Positions 16,697 to 25,356 of a DNA stretch of 57,250 bases are shown piece after piece (position 1 is the first letter of the stretch; every line of letters begins with the position of its first letter). The notes below the pieces were generated by a model. It ran no database searches and was not told where the DNA came from. It was given only the letters and a program-made list of their open reading frames with translations. The stretch comes from an uncultured SAR116 cluster alpha proteobacterium (GTDB lineage Bacteria; Pseudomonadota; Alphaproteobacteria; Puniceispirillales; Puniceispirillaceae), in the NCBI GenBank assembly GCA_902625725.1, contig CACOCY010000004.1:100001-157250 (forward strand). Reading direction: 5' to 3'. The translations under genes and the position numbers were made by a program.

Positions 16697-17631
16697 GTAA
16701 AAGTTCGATAAGTGAACCGACTAGAGGATTTAAGTGGATTGCTGCTATTCTGGTAGCTTTTTATTCTTTAGTGACAATAATGCCTCTTTTATGGATAGTT
16801 GCTACTGGTTTTAAATCAAGCGCCGACTCAATCGCTTATCCTCCCAAAATAACATTTCAACCATCACTTGAAGGATATGTGAACTTATTCACCACACAAA
16901 CGCGACAAACCAAGGAATTTATGGCTGCCAATCCACCCAAGAATTGGTATGAAGAGATTGTACATTCTAAAGGTATGGTAATCGCAGGCCCATCTAGATT
17001 TGGTGAGCGTTTTCTTAATTCAACAATAATCGGGTTTGGATCAACCTTCCTATCAGTTTTGCTTGGTACGATGGCGGCATACGCTTTCTCGAGGTTCAGA
17101 GTTCCTTTAAAAGATGATCTCCTATTTTTTATTTTATCAACACGAATGATGCCTCCAATCGCAGTTGCAATTCCCATATTTCTAATGTTTCGAGCCGTTG
17201 GCTTGTCAGATACCCACGCTGGTATGATTCTCCTATATACAGCTGTAAATTTATCTTTGTCGGTTTGGCTTTTAAAAGGTTTTATAGATGAGATACCTCG
17301 TGAATATGAGGAAGCGGCACTCATTGACGGATATACACGATTCCAGGCTTTTTATAAGGTGGTATTACCACAAGCAGCGACAGGCATTGCATCAACCGCT
17401 ATTTTTTGCTTGATTTTTGCTTGGAACGAATATGCGTTTGCAGTGTTGCTCACTTCTGGTACAGCGCAAACGGCACCTCCTTTTATACCAACAATTATCG
17501 GAGTAGCCGGACAGGATTGGCCCGCGATGGCAGCAGGCGCTACAATCTTTCTTCTGCCCGTGATGGTTTTTACTATACTTCTTAGGCGTCACCTGCTTAG
17601 AGGAATAACTTTTGGGGCAGTTCGAAAATGA
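16693..17631 (+). CDS. ABC transporter permease (UgpE/MalG-type)
   Basis: A 312-residue permease with six helices and the EAA loop EYEEAALIDGYTRFQAFYKV followed by PQA. A long periplasmic segment (about residues 45-105) follows the first helix. The start overlaps the preceding permease and the stop overlaps the next small gene, so translation is coupled through all three. Confidence 0.94.
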   Translation: MSKSSISEPTRGFKWIAAILVAFYSLVTIMPLLWIVATGFKSSADSIAYPPKITFQPSLEGYVNLFTTQTRQTKEFMAANPPKNWYEEIVHSKGMVIAGPSRFGERFLNSTIIGFGSTFLSVLLGTMAAYAFSRFRVPLKDDLLFFILSTRMMPPIAVAIPIFLMFRAVGLSDTHAGMILLYTAVNLSLSVWLLKGFIDEIPREYEEAALIDGYTRFQAFYKVVLPQAATGIASTAIFCLIFAWNEYAFAVLLTSGTAQTAPPFIPTIIGVAGQDWPAMAAGATIFLLPVMVFTILLRRHLLRGITFGAVRK

Positions 17632-17816
17632 GTGCTTTTTTTCGTGATTTACTAAGATTTCGCCGTGGTCCTTGGGAAATGTTAGCCTCAATTATAATTG
17701 CTTTGGGTGTTTTTATGCTTATGCAACCTTTTAGTCTCTTTGGTTACACTTATTCTTTTATAATAACTCTGGTCGGCACTGTAATGTTTTTGATAGTAAG
17801 CCATTTTCCAGAATGA
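17628..17816 (+). CDS. Small two-helix membrane protein of the sugar ABC operon
   Basis: A 62-residue protein starting on the permease stop (ATGA overlap). It has an N-terminal basic segment (LLRFRRGPWEMLAS) and two membrane helices (about 20-37 and 41-58). Proteins with this layout occur in the same position in alphaproteobacterial polyol/glycerol ABC operons. The two-ATPase glycerol system GlpSTPQV likewise carries a small membrane protein. A role in assembly or stability of the transporter is plausible but unproven. Confidence 0.8.
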   Translation: MSAFFRDLLRFRRGPWEMLASIIIALGVFMLMQPFSLFGYTYSFIITLVGTVMFLIVSHFPE

Positions 17817-17928
17817 GTTCGGAGGCCGCATGTTTCAGGAAAGATTGAGTTCGTTATAAATAAGGATGTTTTAAAAATATTCTCTTTAAGAATTAGATTT
17901 GCTCAAAAGAGAGTAACAGAAGGTAATA

Positions 17929-19026
17929 ATGGCTAAAATTCAAATAAAAAATCTGCGAAAAGAATTCGGCGATTTTACGGCCGTAGAAGCATCATCTTTT
18001 ACTATTGAAGATGGTGAGTTTTTCATGCTGCTTGGTCCATCAGGGTGTGGAAAGACGACTACTCTTCGGATGATAGCTGGTCTTGAACTCCCAACATCAG
18101 GCGAGGTTGTGATCGACGGAGAAGATGTAAGCCAAATGCCAGCTAGTCAGCGTGACATTGCATTTGTCTTCCAAATGTTTGCGCTCTATCCTCATCTGAA
18201 TGTCCGCAAAAATATAAGTTATCCGCTTCATAGTCAGGGCATGTCGAGGGTAGAAATAGAACGCAAAGTAGCAGATGTTTCCGCAACTCTGGAAATCGAG
18301 GATTTGCTGGAAAAACCGGTAAGTGGACTTTCAGGTGGCGACCGTCAAAGAGTTGCTCTTGGACGAGCAATTGTCCGTAATCCAAAATGTTTTCTGATGG
18401 ATGAACCTCTCGGGGCTCTTGATGCTGAGTTTCGAGAACATATGTCGGATGAACTACTTAGGCTTCACAATAAGATGAAAGCAACAACCGTATATGTCAC
18501 ACACGATCAACTCGAGGCAATGCAGATGGGTGACAAAATTGTAGTAATGAACCATGGTGTGATAGAACAGTTTGGTACTCCCCAGCAAATTTATAATACG
18601 CCAAAAACTATGTTTGTTGCAGATTTTATTGGTTCGCCACCAATGAATTTCTTAAATTTTCAGGCAAAGCTTAAAATTGGTACAACAAAAATCAAACTTG
18701 GTAATCAAACGGTGGATGTGCCAGAATTATACCAAGAGACCTCAGGAAATACGGTATTTGGGGTTAGGCCGGAACATGTTCGTTTTACAGATAATACTGG
18801 GTATCGAGGTATTGTAACGGCCACAGAATATCTTGGCACAAACCAACTCGTTACATTAGACACCGCAAATGGTGAAATAAAAGCTCGTATATCATCTAGC
18901 CAAAAAGCTACTGTTGGTGAAACGGTTGGGCTAGGATTTGAAAGTCAAAAGATTACACTATTCGATGGCAAGTCTGGTAGCGCGCTTCGTTCAGCTTTAA
19001 ACAATGATGGTGCTAATAATGGCTGA
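17929..19026 (+). CDS. ABC transporter ATPase 1 (UgpC/MalK-like)
   Basis: A 365-residue CUT1 ATPase. Walker A is GPSGCGKTT, the signature is LSGGDRQRVALGRA (Asp instead of the usual Gln), and Walker B is CFLMDEPLGALDA. The switch is VTHDQLEAM. The C-terminal TOBE-type regulatory domain contains FGVRPEHVRF. It forms, probably as a heterodimer with the next gene product, the motor of the importer. It follows a 112-base gap and its stop overlaps the next start by eight bases. Confidence 0.94.
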   Translation: MAKIQIKNLRKEFGDFTAVEASSFTIEDGEFFMLLGPSGCGKTTTLRMIAGLELPTSGEVVIDGEDVSQMPASQRDIAFVFQMFALYPHLNVRKNISYPLHSQGMSRVEIERKVADVSATLEIEDLLEKPVSGLSGGDRQRVALGRAIVRNPKCFLMDEPLGALDAEFREHMSDELLRLHNKMKATTVYVTHDQLEAMQMGDKIVVMNHGVIEQFGTPQQIYNTPKTMFVADFIGSPPMNFLNFQAKLKIGTTKIKLGNQTVDVPELYQETSGNTVFGVRPEHVRFTDNTGYRGIVTATEYLGTNQLVTLDTANGEIKARISSSQKATVGETVGLGFESQKITLFDGKSGSALRSALNNDGANNG

Positions 19027-20014
19027 TGTAGTCCTTCAGGGAATTGAAAAAAAATTTGGTTCGGTTTTAGCCATTAGTAACTTAAATTTAGAAATTAAAG
19101 ACGGTGCGTTTGTGATTCTTCTTGGTCCTACCGGGGCGGGTAAAACAACCACTTTACGCCTGATTGCTGGTTTAGAAAGACCTGATAGTGGTGACATTAA
19201 AATAAATGGCCACTCGGTGGTAAAAAATACTCCTGCACAAAGGAACGTTGCGATGGTATTCCAGCAATATTCTCTATACCCTCATATGAGTGTGCAAGAT
19301 AACTTAGCCTTTCCTCTTCGCTCTCCAACGTTAAATTTTTCAGAGGCCGAAATCAAAAGTAAGGTCAATGAGATTGCGGAGGTGCTTCAAATTAAAGATA
19401 AGTTGAACAACCGTGCTACAGCTCTTTCTGGCGGAGAGATGCAACGTGTATCTATTGGGCGAGCTCTTGTAAGAAACCCTTCAATTTATTTGATGGATGA
19501 GCCACTGAGCTCGCTCGATGCTAAACTAAGGGCGGATTTGAGACTGGAGTTGAAGCGGATACATGCCCAAGTTGGCTCCACACTCCTTTATGTAACTCAC
19601 GACCAGACGGAGGCAATGACGATGGCTACCCAAGTTGGCGTGCTTGATAAAGGTCAACTTGTACAGTTTGGTACACCACGAGAAATTTACGAGAAACCAT
19701 CTAGCCTTTATGTGGCTAGCAGACTTGGCTTACCAAGAATTAATAGCTTGCCTGCAGATTTGTTTAGCGGAGCTCCTCGAGGTGCTATAAAAATGGGTCT
19801 TCGCCCTGAGCATATACTACAAGGAAAAGGAAAACTGGCTTCGGTAATTAGAATTGAACATCTGGGCGACCAAACCAGATTACATCTCTCGCTTGAGGGC
19901 TTTAATATCGTTACACTTACTGATAGTGAAACTAAACTCGCCGTTGGCGACAAAATTAAAATACAACCGAACAACGCACTTTATTTTGATGCTAATGGGA
20001 ACCGAATTGAATAA
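19019..20014 (+). CDS. ABC transporter ATPase 2 (UgpC/MalK-like)
   Basis: The start at ATG 19019 overlaps the previous ATPase and gives a conventional N-terminus (MADVVLQGIEKKFG). The protein has 331 residues. Walker A is GPTGAGKTT, the signature is LSGGEMQRVSIGRA, Walker B is IYLMDEPLSSLDA, the switch is VTHDQTEAM and the TOBE region has GLRPEHIL. Two different ATPases in one CUT1 operon are unusual but are the rule in GlpSTPQV-type glycerol importers, which supports a small polyol substrate. Confidence 0.93.
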   Translation: MADVVLQGIEKKFGSVLAISNLNLEIKDGAFVILLGPTGAGKTTTLRLIAGLERPDSGDIKINGHSVVKNTPAQRNVAMVFQQYSLYPHMSVQDNLAFPLRSPTLNFSEAEIKSKVNEIAEVLQIKDKLNNRATALSGGEMQRVSIGRALVRNPSIYLMDEPLSSLDAKLRADLRLELKRIHAQVGSTLLYVTHDQTEAMTMATQVGVLDKGQLVQFGTPREIYEKPSSLYVASRLGLPRINSLPADLFSGAPRGAIKMGLRPEHILQGKGKLASVIRIEHLGDQTRLHLSLEGFNIVTLTDSETKLAVGDKIKIQPNNALYFDANGNRIE

Positions 20015-20025
20015 GGAGGAAAGTC

Positions 20026-21648
20026 ATGAACCAATTTATTAACGCTAAAGAAAATTTAGTAATTGAGGCAATAGATGGCATGCTTAAACATTCGGGCGGA
20101 CAGCTGGCGCGCCTAGATGGATATCCTCATATTAAAGTAGTATTACGAAATGATTGGGATAGAAATAACGTGGCGCTTATATCCGGCGGAGGCTCTGGCC
20201 ATGAACCTAGTCATGCAGGTTTTGTTGGAAAGGGAATGTTAACAGCAGCAATTTGTGGAGAGGTATTTGCCTCCCCGTCTGTAGATGCGGTGCTTGCAGG
20301 TATTTTAGCTGTTACGGGTTCAAAAGGATGTCTGTTGATTGTCAAAAACTATACCGGAGACCGTCTTAATTTTGGTTTGGCGGCTGAAAGAGCGCGTGCT
20401 TTAGGGCTGAAAGTGAATATGGTTATTGTGGATGACGATATTGCTCTCCCGGACCTACCGCAGGCACGCGGTGTTGCCGGTACTTTGTTTGTACACAAAA
20501 TAGCTGGTGCCTTATCTGAAAGTGGAGCTGCCCTTGAAACTATCACAGACGCAGCAACTAAAGTCGTGAAAGGTACTGCTTCAATTGGAATGTCTCTGGA
20601 TTCCTGTACGGTCCCAGGGAATAAAAAAGATAACAGAATTCCGTATGGAAAAGCCGAACTTGGGCTCGGAATCCACGGTGAACCAGGTATAGAACAAGTA
20701 GATTTCTCAGGAGCGAAAAACGCCATGACCATAGTCGCGGGACGCTTGGCGAAAATAATTGACGGTGGATCACACGTTGCTTTAGTGAATAACCTAGGAA
20801 GTGCCACGCCCCTCGAAATGTCAGTAATTGTTGATGAGCTACTTAAATCCCAAATTGGGGAGCAGATACAATTAGTAATTGGCCCAGCCCCTCTAATGAC
20901 TTCGCTGGATATGCATGGTTTTTCAATTTCACTTTTGCCTGTTTCTGAAGACGAAGTTAAAGCTTTGGTTGAGTCAGTAGGTTGTTCAGCGTGGCCTGGT
21001 TGTCATGAGGTTCAAAGCGTAAAAATTAAACCATTACCCGAGAGCCTTAAAACTGAAAAACCAGTACCATCAAGTGATGCAAAACACAGGGAATTTATCG
21101 AAAAATGCTGCCAACTTTTTATTTCTGTTGAAAGCGTGCTTAATACGCTTGATCAAAAGTCTGGTGATGGCGATACAGGTAGTACATTAGCAACTGCTGG
21201 AAGAGCTCTAATGACATCAATAGATAATTTGCCTCAGGCAGATATTACGCAACTATATCAAGCTATAAGTCAGGAACTTAGTACCGCAATGGGGGGTTCT
21301 TCAGGTGTACTGTTAGCGATTTTTTTCGCAGCCGCTGGGGATGCCTCAGCAAGCGGAGGGGAGATCAATAATTCATTAGAAGCGGGACTCAAGCGTATAA
21401 AAGAGGTTGGGGGGGCTCAGCTCGGGGATAGAACAATGATTGATGCACTTGAGCCAGCTTTAGAACGACTACCTCTTGGATTGAGCGAAGCAGCTAAAGC
21501 TGCACGAGAGGGCGCAGACAGAACCTCTAAAATTGGTCGCGCTAAAGCTGGGCGAGCTAGCTACATCGCTGAAGAACAACTTATTGGGAATAATGATCCA
21601 GGCGCCGAAGCTGTCGCTCTTTTATTTGAACATCTCGCATCTGAATAA
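20026..21648 (+). CDS. Dihydroxyacetone kinase, fused DhaK-DhaL, ATP-dependent
   Basis: A 540-residue single-chain kinase of the Citrobacter/eukaryotic type. The DhaK half (about 1-335) has GGGSGHEP (54-61), KNYTGDRLNF (107-116) and the covalent substrate His H217 in GIHGEPG. The DhaL half (about 355-540) has the Mg-ATP Asp cluster in SGDGDTGST (379-387) and AMGGSSGVL. It phosphorylates dihydroxyacetone, or another small aldose/ketose, directly to the triose-phosphate pool. A GGAGG site lies 11 bases after the ATPase stop. No glycerol dehydrogenase or EI/HPr-type partners are encoded, so the free ketose may be the imported substrate. Confidence 0.93.
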   Translation: MNQFINAKENLVIEAIDGMLKHSGGQLARLDGYPHIKVVLRNDWDRNNVALISGGGSGHEPSHAGFVGKGMLTAAICGEVFASPSVDAVLAGILAVTGSKGCLLIVKNYTGDRLNFGLAAERARALGLKVNMVIVDDDIALPDLPQARGVAGTLFVHKIAGALSESGAALETITDAATKVVKGTASIGMSLDSCTVPGNKKDNRIPYGKAELGLGIHGEPGIEQVDFSGAKNAMTIVAGRLAKIIDGGSHVALVNNLGSATPLEMSVIVDELLKSQIGEQIQLVIGPAPLMTSLDMHGFSISLLPVSEDEVKALVESVGCSAWPGCHEVQSVKIKPLPESLKTEKPVPSSDAKHREFIEKCCQLFISVESVLNTLDQKSGDGDTGSTLATAGRALMTSIDNLPQADITQLYQAISQELSTAMGGSSGVLLAIFFAAAGDASASGGEINNSLEAGLKRIKEVGGAQLGDRTMIDALEPALERLPLGLSEAAKAAREGADRTSKIGRAKAGRASYIAEEQLIGNNDPGAEAVALLFEHLASE

Positions 21649-21669
21649 AAAAATAGTATAATTTATTTT

Positions 21670-21816
21670 GCCCATTTAAAAAGGCACTCTAAGACCACCA
21701 AAGGTATGAGTATTGGACTAACAATCGTTTCAACGATCGCCGAGCAACATGGTGGTAGTCTTATTTGTAATCAACGGGAAAAAGGAGTAAGAGCTATTTT
21801 TAGTATGCCTGTGTAA
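21670..21816 (+). pseudogene. Histidine-kinase C-terminal relic
   Basis: The frame after the kinase stop encodes a clear histidine-kinase HATPase tail without the rest of the protein. SKTTKGMSIGLTIV matches the G2 box (TTKxxGxGIGLSI) and STIAEQHGGSL matches IVExHGG. REKGVRAIFSMPV is the final strand before TAA 21814-21816. Upstream residues (YFAHLKRH) degrade quickly and there is no start codon or ribosome site. It is most like FixL/TodS-type kinases. It implies a deletion that removed most of a two-component sensor. Confidence 0.75.
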
Positions 21817-21841
21817 CATTAGATTACTTTAAAATTCAAAT

Positions 21842-22558
21842 CTAATTGTCATTTTTTTTATTTTTAAAATTTATAGATTTAGTCGTTGGAGATAAATTTA
21901 CTTCATCAATGTTTGTTCCAAATCTAGTGTGTAATAAGTCAAAAATAATCTTTGCTATATCTGTTGGTTCTATTGCGTTTCGTTCTAATTCGTGAGGTTC
22001 AAAATTTAGGTGTTCAAAAAACGGAGTTCTCACAAAACCTGGGTTCAATAGGCAAACTCTAACGCCAGATGACGCCACTTCATCTCTTAAAGCTTGGCAG
22101 AACCCTCGCAAACCAAATTTAGCTGCAGAATAGAGTGTCGCTTTCTTTTTGCCGGTTAGACCAGATTCAGAACCAATAAAAAAAATATTTCCATTTTTCT
22201 TAGACTTCATATGGCTCACTATAAAACGACACAAAGTGATATGCGAAATAAGGTTTAAATTTAGAAAGTTTTGAATTTGATTTGCTGAGAAGTTTTCAAT
22301 TGATTGAAATTCACCGTTACCTGCATTACTAATAAAGATGTCAATGTCCGGGTGCTCCTTTAAAATAGTAGTTATTAATTTTGGCAAGCTCTCTATTAGA
22401 GATAAATCAGCCTCTATTGGTTTATAAAGTTTGCTTGTATGAATGAATTTTTTATGTTGACGAGCTATACCAACAACAGGAACCTCATTTTTTAAAAACA
22501 ATTCAGCAGTTGCTTTGCCAATGCCGCTAGAGCTTCCTGTAATTAAAACCTTCTTCAT
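21842..22558 (-). CDS. Short-chain dehydrogenase/reductase
   Basis: A 238-residue SDR with an intact active site: TGSSSGIG (7-14), SNAG in DIFISNAGNGEF, Ser in FFIGSESGL, and Tyr/Lys in LYSAAKFGLRGF. PG near LLNPGFVRTPF is the usual post-active-site motif. The C-terminus is Lys/Asn-rich. It is the last gene of the minus-strand set led by the nucleosidase-like gene, 17 bases after the radical SAM gene. Functional linkage to that enzyme is suggested only by position. Confidence 0.88.
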   Translation of the reverse strand: MKKVLITGSSSGIGKATAELFLKNEVPVVGIARQHKKFIHTSKLYKPIEADLSLIESLPKLITTILKEHPDIDIFISNAGNGEFQSIENFSANQIQNFLNLNLISHITLCRFIVSHMKSKKNGNIFFIGSESGLTGKKKATLYSAAKFGLRGFCQALRDEVASSGVRVCLLNPGFVRTPFFEHLNFEPHELERNAIEPTDIAKIIFDLLHTRFGTNIDEVNLSPTTKSINFKNKKNDN

Positions 22559-22575
22559 AATATGAGACTTTCAAA

Positions 22576-23568
22576 TTAACCAGTGCAGTGGAAGATTTTA
22601 TTTGTAGGTAAATAATGTTGAAGTTCTTGCTGAATAAAGTGATACATCTCACTTTCAATCTCTTTTCCGTATGAAGTTACTCCATTATTATTATCCAAAG
22701 GGAATGCGAAAAGCCCTGTGGTATTATGAAGGTTAGAAATTTTTTTATACATTCTTTTGGGGAACCTTAATAAACCATAACTAACAGAGTGAATGCTTGA
22801 GACGTTAATCTGTGTCATTATTTCGCATATTAACTCTGAATATTGCACTTTCCAATCATTCGTATAGATCAATGGGTCAAACCTAAGACCAATTAGCCAA
22901 CCACAATCAGCCAATTGTTTCATAGCTTTGATTCGTCGTTTGATTGAAGGTGCCTTATTATCTAGCTTTTTTGCAATTTTTGTGGGAGATAAGCTGAAAG
23001 CTATTATGCAATTTTTAATTGCTGGTCTTTTTCTCAACGAATTCGTAACAATGCTTTTAGTTCGTAATTCGACCTCCACGTTTTGATATTTTTCAAAGAA
23101 TTGTAGTAGCTGGTCTGAAAATCCACTTATTTTGTCAAACGCAAGTGAATCACAATCATAACCAGAAAAAAACATTTGGCTGTCATTTTTATTTTTTTCA
23201 ATAGTTTGAGAAATGTGTTCAAAAAAATCCTCGTAATTTACGAATAATACATAATTGGCGGAAGAATAAAGTCCTTGAAGGAAGCAGTAATCACAATCAT
23301 AAAGACAATTATACATATGAGAAAAATAAAAATTTTTAGTGGAATTCATTCCAAAACCAGATGGAACAGGCAAAACAAAATTTTCAAATTTCTTGGCTAA
23401 AATAAGAGCAGGGTTTTTTTTCTGGATTCTAAAATTTTGGTTTCTAATATTGAATAGTTCCTGAAATCGATTTATTGGAACCCAGTTAGCTTTGGGAAGC
23501 GCCTTCCTTACTCGCGTGGCAGTCGGATGTTGTAGAACCTCCTCTTCAAAATAAACTGTGTCTATCAT
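22576..23568 (-). CDS. Spore-photoproduct-lyase-like radical SAM protein
   Basis: A 330-residue radical SAM enzyme with the cluster motif C88-x3-C92-x2-C95 (YNCLYDCDYCFLQG), the layout of spore photoproduct lyase. A further Cys, C138 (SGYDCDSLAFD), lies 43 residues after the last cluster Cys. That is the same spacing as the H-donor Cys141 of the Bacillus enzyme. The Tyr after the last cluster Cys is Phe here. The organism is not a spore former, so the target is probably UV-type thymine lesions or another thymine adduct. It overlaps the nucleosidase-like gene by four bases. Confidence 0.85.
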   Translation of the reverse strand: MIDTVYFEEEVLQHPTATRVRKALPKANWVPINRFQELFNIRNQNFRIQKKNPALILAKKFENFVLPVPSGFGMNSTKNFYFSHMYNCLYDCDYCFLQGLYSSANYVLFVNYEDFFEHISQTIEKNKNDSQMFFSGYDCDSLAFDKISGFSDQLLQFFEKYQNVEVELRTKSIVTNSLRKRPAIKNCIIAFSLSPTKIAKKLDNKAPSIKRRIKAMKQLADCGWLIGLRFDPLIYTNDWKVQYSELICEIMTQINVSSIHSVSYGLLRFPKRMYKKISNLHNTTGLFAFPLDNNNGVTSYGKEIESEMYHFIQQELQHYLPTNKIFHCTG

Positions 23569-24449
23569 AAATAATCCCGATTTTTTTTATGAGAAGATAT
23601 GTTGTCCTCTAAAATGTTGATTATCTCTTTTGCTTTTTTTTTGGAGAAGTGTAAATCTTTTAATGTCTTTCTTGGATTAGCGAATTTCCATTTTTTATAG
23701 AGTTGTCTCAACTTAAAGCTATTAGTTTTTGAAAAATGTATCGAATTCTCAATCTCAATCACTTCATCTGGGATCTTTAATCGCTTTATTTCTTGTTCCG
23801 ATAATTTGTTTATTTCAGACAAAAGCTCTTTTATGTCTCGAAGATTTACATTGATTAGGTCTTCAATTATCGAGGACTTAAGTTTTTTTATGGGGTTTTC
23901 GGGGGTGTCTGATACAATTTTAAAAACAAAAATGAGCTCATTGCAGGAAAATGCAGATGCGACTTCACAAAAACCAAAAGCCTCCATGTCATAAAGAACA
24001 GGATTATCATAGTTTGTCTCAGCCTTATCTACCGTCAACAACGATGTGCCTGGTATAATTTTAGAAAATCTAAAGCCTGGAAAAAATGTTCTCTGGTGAA
24101 CTGGTGAAAATACTTTTATAGCCTGATAGAGCTTTCCTACCGGCTCCGTGTAATACCCCGCTATTCCAAGATTTATCCAAGCGGCATAATTCTTAATATT
24201 GAAGTATGCTTTTAAAAAAGCAGTTGCAGCCGCAGATTTTATAGCACCTACGCCAGAGATAATTAATGCGTGGCCTAGTCCTTCATTGGCATAGATTGTA
24301 AAACTTGATTGTGTGTTGATATTTTTTAATTGCAAAAATTTGATGATTGGAGTTGCTTCAGCACGAAGTGCTATGACCCAGCATGTTAAATAGATACTTG
24401 AGTCACCTGAAATATCTTTTGATAAAAAATTTAATCTTTCTGGAGGCAT
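23565..24449 (-). CDS. MTA/SAH nucleosidase-like protein with a C-terminal extension
   Basis: A 294-residue protein whose first 185 residues follow the nucleoside phosphorylase/MTA-SAH nucleosidase fold. The three catalytic residues of Pfs can be matched: E31 (ALRAEATPI), E156 (YDMEAFGF) and D181 (KIVSDTPEN). ISGVGAIKSAAA is the conserved glycine-rich strand. About 100 extra residues follow, rich in Lys. It overlaps the radical SAM gene. Since radical SAM chemistry releases or uses 5'-deoxyadenosine, hydrolysis of that by-product is an attractive but unproven role. The start has no clear ribosome site. Confidence 0.75.
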   Translation of the reverse strand: MPPERLNFLSKDISGDSSIYLTCWVIALRAEATPIIKFLQLKNINTQSSFTIYANEGLGHALIISGVGAIKSAAATAFLKAYFNIKNYAAWINLGIAGYYTEPVGKLYQAIKVFSPVHQRTFFPGFRFSKIIPGTSLLTVDKAETNYDNPVLYDMEAFGFCEVASAFSCNELIFVFKIVSDTPENPIKKLKSSIIEDLINVNLRDIKELLSEINKLSEQEIKRLKIPDEVIEIENSIHFSKTNSFKLRQLYKKWKFANPRKTLKDLHFSKKKAKEIINILEDNISSHKKNRDYL

Positions 24450-25303
24450 TGGTATAAATACTTTTTCTTACTCATCTCTGCGAAAAATGAAGTGTTATCC
24501 CTTTTTCTTGCGCCATTTATTAAAATATCTAACTTAAAAATTAATTCATTATGAATAGCATTTCTCTGATACTCAGTAAGTAAATTATTTTTTAAAAGTT
24601 TTTCCATGCTAAGAACTCTAAAACGGTCCATTCCCCAGTATTTTTTTGATAGCTGGTCAGAATGCCCTCCATTTTTTACTAGAAGTGGTTTTTCAACATA
24701 GTGAAACTCGTGTTGGACACTGTAACGGAGCCAGAAATCATAATCTTCACAAGCTGGTAAATTCTCATCGAAATATCCTAATTCAGAAAATAGATTTTTG
24801 TTTATCAGAGAAGAACTTGGAGATACACAACATAATTTAAGACAGTTTTCAAAAATATTACCGCCCCTCTTCAGATGTTTTTTTTGAGGGTTTAACCTAA
24901 CTCCATTTTTAATCCAAATCTCGTCAGTGTGACTCACCATATTTTTAAAACCAGTATCTTTCAAAGACGATAATTGAACTTCTAGTTTATTGCTTTTCCA
25001 TACATCGTCAGAATCCAATAACGCAATAAAATCACCGCGTGATGATTTAATCCCTATATTTCTTGCTGCGCTAATTCCTTTATTTTCCGTTCGAATGTAT
25101 TTCATTTCATTATCTTTATCTTCGGAATTTGAAAACCCTATATTCTTGAGTACTGAAAAAGTGTTGTCAGTGGACCCATCATCCACAACTATTATTTCAA
25201 TGGGTTTTAAACTTTGAAGTTTTACGGATAAAATACAATTTTTGATAAAATGACTTCGATTAAATGTTGGAATTATTACAGAAACTCTGGGAATATCATT
25301 CAT
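24431..25303 (-). CDS. Family 2 glycosyltransferase
   Basis: A GT-A glycosyltransferase of about 290 residues with the early VSVIIPTFNRSHFI and VVDDGSTDNT. The metal-binding DxD-type motif is in FIALLDSDDVW, and the ED motif is in PACEDYDFWLRY. It would transfer a sugar from a nucleotide donor to a surface polysaccharide or lipid. ATG 25303 is preferred to the GTG six bases upstream. Its end overlaps the nucleosidase-like gene by 19 bases; the functional connection is unclear. Confidence 0.88.
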   Translation of the reverse strand: MNDIPRVSVIIPTFNRSHFIKNCILSVKLQSLKPIEIIVVDDGSTDNTFSVLKNIGFSNSEDKDNEMKYIRTENKGISAARNIGIKSSRGDFIALLDSDDVWKSNKLEVQLSSLKDTGFKNMVSHTDEIWIKNGVRLNPQKKHLKRGGNIFENCLKLCCVSPSSSLINKNLFSELGYFDENLPACEDYDFWLRYSVQHEFHYVEKPLLVKNGGHSDQLSKKYWGMDRFRVLSMEKLLKNNLLTEYQRNAIHNELIFKLDILINGARKRDNTSFFAEMSKKKYLYQCLQKD

Positions 25304-25356
25304 AGGCACGCTAAAAAACCCTATTTATTTTGGTAATTCGTAACCTCTTTTTCCAA

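Noticed and set aside
21409-21415. A G7 run inside the dihydroxyacetone kinase gene
   Set aside because: The reading frame and conserved motifs continue normally on both sides, so there is no sign of a frameshift.
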